A stretch of DNA of 64,000 nucleotides from Agelaius tricolor (Eukaryota > Chordata > Aves > Passeriformes > Icteridae). Position 1 is the stretch's first letter, and each line of letters begins with the position of its first letter. The stretch spans positions 105,168,881 through 105,232,880 of the forward strand of contig JALJCS010000001.1 of the NCBI GenBank assembly GCA_023055355.1. The letters run 5' to 3'. A program made the translations under genes and the position numbers. Shown here in pieces: positions 1-10,215 of this stretch. Below the pieces are notes generated by a model. That model did no database searches and was not told where the DNA came from. It saw only the letters and a list, made by a program, of their open reading frames with translations.

Positions 1-2419
1 TCACAATCTTTACATCCCTTTTTCATTGTGAAGCTGAATATCTCCCTGTTTGTCTCCAATTCCTGCACTGCAATGTTCTTTGCCTAGGAATGGTTGAGAC
101 TAAATACTCCCCCTGAGGATGTAAACTGATTTATTAAAAGAGATAGGAGCAAGAACCAACAGTGAAAAGGTGTAAAACACATATTATTACTATTAATATT
201 ACTATTATTTTACCATTTTTACTGTTATTTCCTATCTTTGCACTTATGCACACATTTAGCTTGAGGTTTTTAGATAATACTTTATCAGGCTTTATCTTAT
301 GTGCTTACAACTAGTTTACACCGTGGGAAAGTATACAATGTCATCCATGATTTCTGGGATTTTCAGAAAAATATCCCAAATGGGCACATCATTGCAGGTA
401 CAGCTAACATGAGCCAGCAGTTAAACCATAAACAGTGAAACCTCCTGTAAATAAATAAGCCTAACTATTAAATGATGTGAAAAATGGGAAAAAGGTTAAG
501 TGAACGAGCTGTTCAGTAGCCACAGGGAGGGCCTCTGATTCCAAGCAGTGGCAAGCATTGAACTGGAAGGCCATAGACCTTCTTGTGTTTCTGGCAGCTT
601 GGAAATAGGTCTTGAGAACCAGCTCAGGGGATTCTCATGCTCCTTCCCATGTCTGCTGAAGAACACCATTCATCTTCTGTACCTCCTTGCACCCCTGGTG
701 CACAGGAGTCTGGTTGATCAGCATGGAAATTGAATCTGACAGTTTCACTGCCAAAGGGTCACCCATATTTTTAATATATTATTTGACCACAGTTATTCCT
801 AAAATTTCAAGTGAAATATTCTCTTGCCCTTTAGAAGTCGTTATGCTTGATTTCTATTTTTTTTTCCTTTTTATAATAAAATGGAAACTGGGATGAAGCA
901 AGCAGAGGATTTTGATTAATCCAGAAGAACTGAATTAATATTTCAGTAACACTTGAGGTAATTTAGCACCTTTCCAAAACTGTTTTGTGAGGAGCACGAT
1001 AGAGAGCAACTCCTTTGCAAAAAAACTACACATCAGAAACATACAGAGGTTTTCACACCTTGCAGAGGAATGTTAGAAACCAGTTGGTATCCAGAATGAA
1101 GATGAACTGCTCTTTTATTCTTTCATCTTTTTTTGCAGATGATAATTCCCTGCCGCTTCCTTGCAAGGGACGAAGGTTTGAATAGCTGTACTGTCAACTT
1201 TTTCCACCTCTGGTTTTATTCTGAGTCTTAACTTTAAAGACAGAGGCAGGTTTATTCTGTAGAAATAAGTGGGAATGTTAGAAAAGGCTAAATATCATCA
1301 TAAACCAAAACATTATGATACCAGAAACCCTTAGGAACAACACTAATGCTTTTAAATGAAGGTTTTATTTGTCTCTGAGCTGCAAAAGGAAGTCACTAAT
1401 GAGATGTCATTTACATTCTAACACCTGTTAAATGGCACTTTTCTCTTTCCCCAAAGAGAGAGATGTTTATGAATGTTTGCAGCTTTCTGAGTGTATCTAC
1501 AAGAATTATATTTTCATAATAAATGCTGTATATTTTTCCTGTATATACCTTGGTTACACCGGAACAGTATAGGGAAATATCAGGAGCTTTTTTTTTTTAT
1601 TAGATTTAGATTTCATTTTTATATAAATCTAACAGGGAATGTCTAACTTACAAAGAAATTTCATTAATCAGGATTTAACACAATTGCGTATTTAGGATGT
1701 GATTTGCAGCAGTTACAGTGCAAGAACTGCATGTAATTATACCTCCATTTAAATGAAAATTAAAAGCTTGTGTTGTAGCAGGGTACATGTGTTGAATATA
1801 TTGCTTTACAGAATAAGCCTTCAAAGGAGAATACCTGAAAATGAAGTTTCAGTTGGTTCTGTCAGGGAACTGCTGCATGCTGTGACTTTTAAAATTGGGA
1901 CTTGCATTAAAACTGACCAGAGGGAAAGATGGGAAATTACGGGAAAGCAAATGATCTATAACAATACAAGTTGATATGCTTCTGTTAGATAAGCATAATG
2001 CAAGTTTCTTTCAATCATTTCTAAAGTAGTTTGGTGTATAAATTAACTCATTCACTTAATAAAAAAAGGCAGAATCCACAGAGGCTTGTGCTGGAAATAA
2101 GTTCTGCAGAGGAATTGGAAGAAGGAATTAAATTAGTATTTGAATTAGAACTAGATCAGAATTAAGGAAGTTAATTTTAGGGAACCAACAACTTTAGCAG
2201 GTGCTCCTGTGGACTGTGTCTCACACCTATTAAATATGGGATTCACTTGAGGATTTTTGCTTCCCAATTCCTATCCTGATGCCTGCAGTGGGCACATCTG
2301 CTGCTTGTCTTCCAGACATGTCTCCTCAGGTACAAGGTGCAGCTGCATCTCAGGTTGGAAATCTTGTGCAGGGGAAAGGCAAGGCATGATGGCTCTGAGC
2401 ACACCCTCAGCATGAGATC
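1..2419. other. Unique AT-rich non-coding DNA
   Basis: No repeat or gene is recognised here. Open frames are under 75 codons, overlap each other on both strands and show no domain. A polypyrimidine run ending in CAG near 1138 resembles a splice acceptor, but no open exon with a convincing donor follows it. I read the stretch as intergenic or intronic. Confidence 0.7.
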
Positions 2420-2529
2420 TCACAGAATCACAGAATATGCTGAGCTGGAAAGGACCCACAAGGATCATCAATCCCAACTTTTCAGTGAATGGCCCATAGA
2501 GGGATTGAACCCAGACTGAACAACTGGCC
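2420..2529 (-). mobile_element. tRNA-Ile/CR1 chimeric SINE (TguSINE1-like), internally deleted
   Basis: Read on the minus strand, the element starts near 2529 with GGCCAGTTGTTCAGT, which resembles the 5' end of tRNA-Ile (GGCCGGTTAGCTCAGT). It then jumps to GGGTTCAATCCCTCTATGG, which resembles the T arm, B box and acceptor end of the same tRNA. The rest matches a CR1 3' tail, ending in two ATTCTGTG units at 2420-2437. A tRNA-Ile head joined to a CR1 tail is the design of the songbird SINE TguSINE1, which uses CR1 machinery to move. The anticodon arm and its flanks are missing, so the copy is defective. No target-site duplication is evident. Family assignment rests on memory of the consensus, not on a search. 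Confidence 0.72.
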
Positions 2530-2762
2530 TGATACAGTTGTTGTTTCATCAATTTGTTTTCCTGTTCAGCTCAGAGGCAGTATGACCCTGGCGCACAACA
2601 CAGGGCGACACAACTGAATTGGCTGGTGCTATCATAAACTGAAGACATCCCATCTTGGTGGGATGTAGTCCCACTCTGGAAGCTGATGCCAGAGCCAACG
2701 GAAAAATTGGAAATAATGTTTGGATCTCTAAATCTCAATTAGGTGCCTTACTCATGAGGTCT
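2530..2762. other. Spacer between SINE and LTR
   Basis: No gene is seen. A small inverted repeat (ACATCCCA/TGGGATGT with a 6-base loop) lies near 2646-2667. The last five bases, GGTCT at 2758-2762, are the left target-site duplicate of the adjacent LTR. Confidence 0.6.
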
Positions 2763-3341
2763 TGTTATGGTCCAATTAGTGAGAGATGCCTCTGTCTGAA
2801 TTAAGGTGCAAACAAGACCATATGCCAAAATCAACAGTACAGATTTTATTCAACAGAAGTCGTGAGGTAGAGAGATAGAAAGATATTGAGAGCGGAGAGG
2901 GAAGGGGAGAGAAAGAAAGAGAGAGAAGAAGATATCCACCATCTGTGGATCCAGCAGCATCCCATTGGTCCTTCCTCACCCTTCTTGGTGGTGGGGGTGC
3001 TGGCCTCATTCTTCTGGGGGTAGCAGAGGTATACAGCCCAGGTTCTGGATAACCACAGGGTGGTCACAGATGCCGTTCCCATAACTGGTGGTGATATGTG
3101 TATGAGCAGTTGCTTCCTCTCCCACAGTTTGCCAGAGTGGGATTTTTTTGTCTGGATATGTTAACCAGGATGTGCTAATCAGATCTCGCCTCCACCAGGC
3201 CTGGAATTAGCACCTTCCTGTCATAATTTCTCTCTTCTGTGCTTATCTCAAGTTCCCTCTGTGGTGGCTTATCTTATGGCAAGTTCCTTCTGTGGCCTTG
3301 GCAGTGTTTGAGACAGGCAACTGTGCCTTTAAGTCCTTACA
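2763..3341 (-). mobile_element. Solo LTR of an avian endogenous retrovirus
   Basis: The 579-bp block starts TG (2763) and ends CA (3341), and reads TG...CA on the minus strand as well. It is flanked by GGTCT (2758-2762) and GGTGT (3342-3346), a 5-bp target-site duplication with one mismatch. An AATAAA polyadenylation signal on the minus strand (2845-2850) follows a CT-rich segment (about 2875-2935), placing the R/U5 end near 2763 and the U3 end near 3341. A TATA-like TGTATACC lies in the middle. No gag, pol or env flanks it, so the provirus was probably lost by LTR-LTR recombination. A 5-bp duplication fits ERVL-type integration best. I cannot name the family. Short open frames inside are not genes. 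Confidence 0.75.
2845..2850 (-). promoter_or_regulatory. LTR polyadenylation signal AATAAA
   Basis: TTTATT on the plus strand reads AATAAA on the minus strand. Its place near one end of the solo LTR is what sets the element's orientation. Whether it still works is unknown. Confidence 0.55.
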
Positions 3342-5094
3342 GGTGTAAAAACAGAAGACAGCACTGATATATGTAGTGAACCATCAAAACCTGTGCTCTT
3401 CAACCAGAGAAATATGTGATTCAGCAGAGACCCTCTGGGGGAAAGCCAGGGCAGAAGCTACCAGTGGAACAGAGCTGACAGAATATAATGAGCAGATCAT
3501 GTGCTGGGGGCGAATTAAACCCTAAGTTTTCTAAAACATTTCCTTAAATTACAGGCTTAAGCACTTTAGCTCCTTTTCAGCTGCACAGTACTGAAATTTT
3601 GAATGTTGATGGTTCTGCAACGCTGTAAACATTATTTGTGTCAGTAGGTCCCAAGCAGTGGTTTGGGTTTTTCAAAAAGGGTTTAGTATCCCAAATGTAT
3701 GTATGTCTATCACAGATGTTTCTTGGGATTCAGCATTCCTTGAGAAAGACCCACATAAGTTGACAATGTCTCTTTCAACATGCTAGATATGTGACAAAAG
3801 AAAGCAGTGTTTGTAAGTTGAAGTCAAAGTAATGACAAGCCTTTGAATGAAGGTAAGAGCAAGTCCTTGTGGGCTAAGTCCACTTAAGCTGCCTTTTGGA
3901 TTTAACCTGAATGGATCTGATTTTTTTTTGAAAAGAAGAGTGACTGAGCCCTGTTTGAAAGCCAAAAAACATAAGCTTTACAGCCCAAGTGCTCTGTAAT
4001 TTCAGGAAGGGAAGAAATTTTTTCATGTGTGACTTGATCTTTCTGAGAAATTATACAAAGTTTTAGCTCATGATCCATCTTCCCACCTATATTTCCAAGT
4101 TCTAACATTATTGCCTCTCTCCCCCTTAAACTACAGCCCATTTTCTGTAATTCATGTTAGTCTCGGATGTTCTGCTCAAAGAACAGAGAGATGGTTTTGT
4201 TTTAAATGTAAAGCAGCTTTAAATTTTCTTGTATGTTAAAGAGACTGGCTTCTTCTTGCTTACTTTATGTCTGGAAACATTATTTTAATAAGTTTGCAGT
4301 CTGGAGAACATGGGCTTAATCAGATTGCTCTGTAATTATTCACCAGCTTTATTCACCCTGGATGATATATACCTTGCATGGTGCTAAAAGAAATAAGTAT
4401 ATTCATTTCCTATCCAGTTCCCACCTTGCATTATAAAAGCCAAATATCCATTCTGTAAATAGAGATGAATCAGCAATCCATATAATATCTATTCATCATA
4501 CATATTTCACAAGGAGGATATTGTGGTGGCTGGAAAGTTCTTACAAAAATAATATGGAAATCCGGAACTTGATGTGGAGTGTCAGAGAGCTTCTTACTAT
4601 TATTTACCTTATCAGCTTTTGCTTTCTGAAATCAATGGAAGGGCATCAAGTTCAGCTAATCCATATTTCTGAGTATGAAATTGAATTTATAGTCTGTAGT
4701 ATGTTGACTACCGCTCGCATTTAAGGCATAATTGATTTTTATTGAAAAGCCAGCAGGCACATCAAAAATTTCCACAAACCACAAGGATGTTAAATTTTAC
4801 CCTGTTTAGATAATAGTGTTGCTTTATTTATCCTTTAAAATGAAGCTTTTATATTTATATCTGAAAACGTTGTGGAAGTGTGACTGATGCCTTTTGAAAC
4901 CATCAGTCCATAGTTCTGTTGAACTCTACAGTACAGAAATAAGCAACTTTGCTGCTCCTAAGGTAAATGTCTATGGTTGGTTTGTTTTAAGAGTAAAAGA
5001 AATAATAAATCTGCTCAAAGAAACCATTTCATGTCATGTAGCAAAGTTATTTTTCTTCATTCCAATAAATAGCTTGTGTAATTACTCCTTCTCA
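3342..5094. other. Unique non-coding DNA
   Basis: No recognisable repeat or gene. Open frames reach 79 codons but show no domain or consistent splice context. The sequence is AT-rich and featureless up to the pyrimidine tract. Confidence 0.7.
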
Positions 5095-5327
5095 CTTCTC
5101 TTTTCTCTTCCCTTTTCTTCTTTCTTTTTCTTCTTTTTCTTCTTTTTCTTCTTTTTCTTCTTTTTCTTCTTTTTCTTTTTCTTTTTCTTTTTCTTTTTCT
5201 TTTTCTTTTTCTTTTTCTTTTTCTTCCTCTTTGTCTCTCTCCTCCTCCTCTTCCTCCTTCTTCTCCTCATCTTTGTCCTCTTCCTCCTCCTTCTCCTTCT
5301 CCTTCTCCTTCTCCTTCTTCTCCTTCT
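5095..5327 (+). repeat. Compound homopyrimidine microsatellite
   Basis: The plus strand is pure pyrimidine from 5095 to 5232, then pyrimidine with rare interruptions (G at 5233, A at 5269, G at 5275) to 5327. It has ordered blocks: five exact copies of the 9-mer TTCTTTTTC at 5131-5175, eight exact copies of TTTTTC at 5176-5223, a mixed CTC/TCC block, then copies of the hexamer CCTTCT at about 5288-5318. Such mirror-rich purine/pyrimidine DNA can form triplex (H-DNA). The long poly-Phe/Leu and poly-Lys/Arg open frames across it are artefacts of the repeat. Copy number is prone to sequencing and assembly error. Confidence 0.97.
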
Positions 5328-8300
5328 GTTTCCATATTGGCCACTGTTTGCTTCTTCCTCATTCTTTAAAACATAGAAGTGCACTTTTCTATATGCCTTT
5401 AGTTGGCCATAGATAGCAAACTAACTAATACATGCTAAAATCTTTAGTTTCCAAAGCATTTATTTAATTTCGTTCAGGTACAAAGGTATTCTTAATCTTA
5501 GACTAGATTTTAGAATGAACAGATGCCTCACGACTGGTTTTTTTTCCCAGCCAATTAAGCAATGAAACAGATTTTACTCTCATTCTCTTGGGCTATCTGG
5601 GCTATGTGTGCATGTTCCTCCACATTACTGCATTGCCTCAGTGCATATGTGTTTTTCACAAGAATTCTTTGAACCAGAGGAAAAAACTCAGGGTTCCTTT
5701 GCATAGGAGATGCACTGTGGTAGGTAATCCAGATGGACACTTTGAAAAGCCAGGCAATGAGATATATATGCGTGACTCGAGAGCATGCAAAGAAATTTAT
5801 CAAAAGTACATAAACAAAAAACTTGAAGAGATTATACAGCTGCTACTCAGTATCCAAGAATCAAGAAAAAAGGACCTACCTTTTGCAAAGGCAGGTATTT
5901 TCAAATACATGTGCAACAGGTGTAAGCACAAATCCATTTAATAAATAGCAAGATTTGTGCCTGCTCCTCTCTTCTATCACTTTCAAGCTTCACCACAAAC
6001 AGTATACAGATATTCATACTTGCTTCTATGTTTCTCCTTGTTGTCCATAGCATTTTTTACAAATTTGTGTCTTTGATATTATGGGACTTTTACTGGAAGC
6101 ATCAGTTTCTTTCTGAAATAAAAATGTAGCACAGCACAGGTAACACCAGTTTTGGTTCTGAAAGCATCATTTTTTTCCTTACTGTGTACTTTTCTATTCA
6201 TTCTTGCATGTGAACTCTGGAAACCCACTATTGTTTTAAGATTGATCACTTTAAAGATAACCACACCCCTTGTTATTTCTGCTGTAGTGGTGTTTAAAGA
6301 GCCCTGTTTAAGGACTGAGGTACAGATACAACAGAAGTCATGCACAGAACAGAAAGACTGCAAGGTGCTTAAAATTGAGAGCAAAGGGTGAGGAAAGAGA
6401 CAGAAGGAGACCAGACAGAAGCTCAAAGGAAGAAATAAAATCGAAGGTTTAGGCACTTCTGCTTATGATTCTAAGGGTCCTTTTCAGGATACTTTCTAAG
6501 GGTACTATTGGGTGAATAGTTGAATGAAAACTATTAAAGGAATGTAAGCTATTGAATTTAAACTCCAGTTCATTGGCCTAGATAATTTTTGTCTAATTTT
6601 AGACTTCCAAATAAGAGGGAACTTTTCTTATTCAAAGAGAGGTGATTCTTTCCTAAGGTATTGATCATGTACATTATTATGTCCTTTTTTCTCTACAGGT
6701 CTCCTGAAAGATATGGTTTCTAGGGGCCTAAATGCATAAACAAGATTGCATTTATTTGATTAAGAAAAAACAAAATCTTCATGATCACTATAAATTTTGA
6801 CTAAACTTTAGAAATCTAGTAATTTAGAATTTTTGTCTTAAAAAAAGGCAGCAAAAGGAATTTATCCCATGTGTGGTATCAGGTCTGTAAGGAATGGAAG
6901 AGGGGTTTGTCTGTCTATCTCTAATGTTACATCCTCTATATCTAAGAGTCTCATCTTTCAATTTCGCATACATATTTAGGAAAAGTATGCAAATTTACAT
7001 GAAAATTCCCTGGAGTATTGCAAGGACAAATCTTGTCCATTAATGGACTCATAATGTCTATTCTCATATGAAAGATATAAAGGATATTGTTCACACGTAC
7101 TGAAAAGGGAACAATTCCATTAGAAATACATGTAGTACACTGAAACTAAGCAGAGACTGCATTCATGTATGAACACAATGTAAATTTATCATTGTAACAA
7201 TTTTGTATAAAAGGGAGTTTCTATTTGCATTCACATTCTCTGCAGAGCTATGAAAATTACTCATACAGTGAATTTGGAGCCATAATTAGAGGAAATTTCT
7301 TGGGTTTAAAGAATTTTCTGGTTTTTAAGGACTAGATGTCTCTTGATAAAATTTTATCACATTGGTGAAGATGGGAGTGTATGAGGGTGTGGGGGAAAGA
7401 CAGATAAAGGAGATTTAATGCTGAAACAAATGAGCCTTTCCTTCATCACAACTTTCCTTTATTTATCATCTCCCCCTTAGAACTTTTAATCATTAGAAGG
7501 ATCATTCTTAAATGTTTCCCTGCTTTCCTCAGTTGATTTTCCTTCTACTTATAAAAACAATGCCTCAGTTATTTTACTTTCTGGTTAGGAGCACATAGGT
7601 TTTGGTATGCATAATTAGGTGTATTTATCAATTAGAATAATTCAGATTTTAATTTGTTACGAAGGGAAGGCTGAACTGAAATATTAAATCAGACTGCTGA
7701 ATAACCTGATAATTAGGAATTTCAGGTTTTTTAGCTTGTTTCTACTGCCCCATAATACTGTCACTCTTAAAAAAAAAAATCCCAATACAAACAAACCTCC
7801 CTGGTTTATTATTTTTCAGTGGTGTTAGGACTGAGCAGATATTTTTGCACCACTTAGGATATGCTGTTTATTCTTGGGCATACACTTTGCCAGACAGACT
7901 TTTTTCCTTTCCCCCAAACAACAGAAGGTACAAACTTAATATGGATTTTCAGCTATAAATAAGGGTCTTTCTGTAAAAATAATTAAATTTTGTATATTTT
8001 ATCAGACATCATTTTCTTCAGACCCATTTCAGCAATACCTGCAATTTGATCTGTGCAAGAGCAGCTGAGTAGCCATTGAGAGACCTGGATGTGCTTAAAA
8101 GTGGAAGTAAAAGGAGTCTCCAAAACTGCTAATGAATTACTATGAGTAAAAGCAAAATTTTTATTTGATGTAGCAGTTCTTTAGTAACATACTTCTGTAG
8201 TCCTCCAAAGCTCTGAAGTTGTCTTAAATATTCTTGACTAATACAGAGCTACACAGGAACCCCGGCACTGCATCAGAGCTCAGTGACCATCTCTGCAGCC

Positions 8301-10028
8301 TCAACACTCTTCAGTGAGAGTCAAATAAGAGCTAGACCTACACTGGCTTTTCACTAAACAGTTTGGGGGTTTTCTGTCTTCTATTGTGATTTTATTTTCT
8401 CAGATAGTTTTAACCAATATTTCCTTTCATTCAGATTCTACCAAATGTTTATGTTCTGCCTCTTCTATTCTTCAAGGCTGAAAAAGATTCTACTTTTTGG
8501 GACCCACAGAGGAAGATGTATGATAATGTAGAATCAAAGCAACACCTCTGAGAGGAAGAGGCCAAGTTACATGTCATTTACACTGTTTAGAGATTCCTGT
8601 AGAATTGGAGTATATAATCTGGATCTATACTTTGCTGTGCACAACCTTTCTTGAGCCAGGATGCTTTGTATTGGGTTGCAGTCTTATAGCTTTACTTCTT
8701 CATAGCCAAGAGGACACCTATGCAAAAACAAAATACAAAAAACCAGATTTTTCAAGCAAGAAATGTTTCCCACCAGATCAATGCAGCCACTAAAATGCAG
8801 CTTTTAATTCATAAGGATTTAAAAAAAAATATAAGGAAATTATGATACAAGCAGCAAAAGTAAAATTTGAATGCTGGATAACATTTTAATTCTTCTCCCC
8901 ATTTTAACTGCTTTGCTTAAGACTTAAGATCATGAAAGTACAATACTAAAAAGGTCCTTCAATAAATAGAAACAAATGAGCTTTTCCCTACCATGGAATT
9001 ACTTAAAATCAGTCCTTCTTGTGAAGCTAATCCCCTGACAGATAAGACTGTGAATTCCCCCCCTCCCCTTCCTACACGCTCACAGATGGGTTGCAACAGA
9101 AAGATGACAAATGAGTTGTGTTTGGCTGGATTAATGGGTATTATCATGTTAATGGATGTTTATGGTGCAGTTTGGGAGGTTCATGTGGTTTTCAAAAAGT
9201 GTTGGTGTTCTGAGTAGCTGCAGCCTGTGCATGTGTGAGTGTGTGTATGCGTTATTAGCCACCTTTTTATGCATATTGTACATTTTTGGTCTCCCTAATG
9301 GGCCACAGCTAAACTGAGTGTGGAAGTGTTGGCCTTATGCTCAGATCTTTCACCACGCCATCAAGGGTGACATGCAAAATGCGAGTGTCTGAGGCTTGTC
9401 TTTCCCCAGTCCCTGTGAATGCAGGGGCCTCCTGATCCCGGCTCTACTTTGTTGCAATCAGTTTTAAAATCTGACATATTGATCAGGAGTTTAGCCTGAG
9501 TAACTACTGCACATCTATCAACTCTGGCTGCGAATGTCAGGTCACATTTGTTGGCAAGGTGGTGTTACAGCCAAGCTGGGCAGCTCCTGCCACCCACACG
9601 AGCTGGGGCTCGGGACCTCGTTTGGCAAGGACAGAATGTATTGCAGCAGCAGGGCGTGGGAATAAGGTGCCAAGTGGGGCAGACCCTCAGGAAAATGTCT
9701 CACCAAAGGCCATGACATGGGAAAATCTCCTGTTTAAGCAAAAATATAAAATCACTCAGAAATAAATAAGAAATAATAAATAATCCTTTTTATCTGGATT
9801 TTAGAAATTGGGGTGGGGGGTGTAGTATGTTGTGGTTGTGGGGTTTCTAGTTTGTTTTTTTCTGAGCTTGTGGCGGGGTTTTCTTTCTGTTCAAAGTTTC
9901 TTATTCTGTGAAAAGATGAACCTTTAAACATTCTTGTTTTCTCTCATTTTCTTCTGCCCACAAGGCTTGTTTTCATCTTACTTTCAGGATATAGGCTTTA
10001 ACTTGAACTGATAGGCTTCTCTCATACA
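5328..10028. other. Unique AT-rich non-coding DNA
   Basis: No repeat family is recognised. Two of the longer open frames in the window are here (117 codons at 5588-5941 plus, 125 codons at 6079-6456 minus). Neither has a domain, and the minus frame is overlapped by a 79-codon plus frame. About 6.5-8.6 kb has no frame above 60 codons. C-rich runs occur near 9057-9070. Confidence 0.7.
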
Positions 10029-10086
10029 AAACATATATACATATATATATCTACATTTGTATGTATGTATAAATAAAGGAATACAT
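10029..10086. repeat. AT-rich microsatellite (TA/TATG)
   Basis: Imperfect ACATATATAC, ATATATAT and TATGTATGTAT units form a short degenerate simple repeat beside the octamer-containing island at 10.1 kb. Confidence 0.7.
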
Positions 10087-10215
10087 ATGTCAGACACTTG
10101 TGTGTAAACTACTGCTTAAAACCCTAAATGCCCGTTTGAATGCTAAAATGCATCATTTGCATGCAATATTGACGGAGTTGTTCGCATAAACATACAGTTG
10201 TGTTGACACTCAATT
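10087..10215. promoter_or_regulatory. Candidate conserved non-coding element with octamer motif
   Basis: An exact POU octamer ATTTGCAT (10155-10162) overlaps a GCATGC palindrome, with TTGAATGCTAAAATGCAT just upstream. Three CpGs remain (CCCGTT, TGACGG, TTCGCA) in otherwise CpG-poor sequence. Retained CpGs with POU sites suggest an enhancer, but this is inference from motifs alone. Confidence 0.3.

Noticed and set aside
5082..5384. 100-160 codon open frames rich in Phe/Leu or Lys/Arg
   Set aside because: They are simple translations of the pyrimidine microsatellite in different frames.
5588..5941. 117-codon plus-strand frame
   Set aside because: No domain or supporting splice context, and overlapped by an 82-codon minus frame. 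Length is within chance expectation for 64 kb in six frames.
6079..6456. 125-codon minus-strand frame with a hydrophobic start
   Set aside because: No recognisable family, and a 79-codon plus-strand frame covers most of it. Probably chance.
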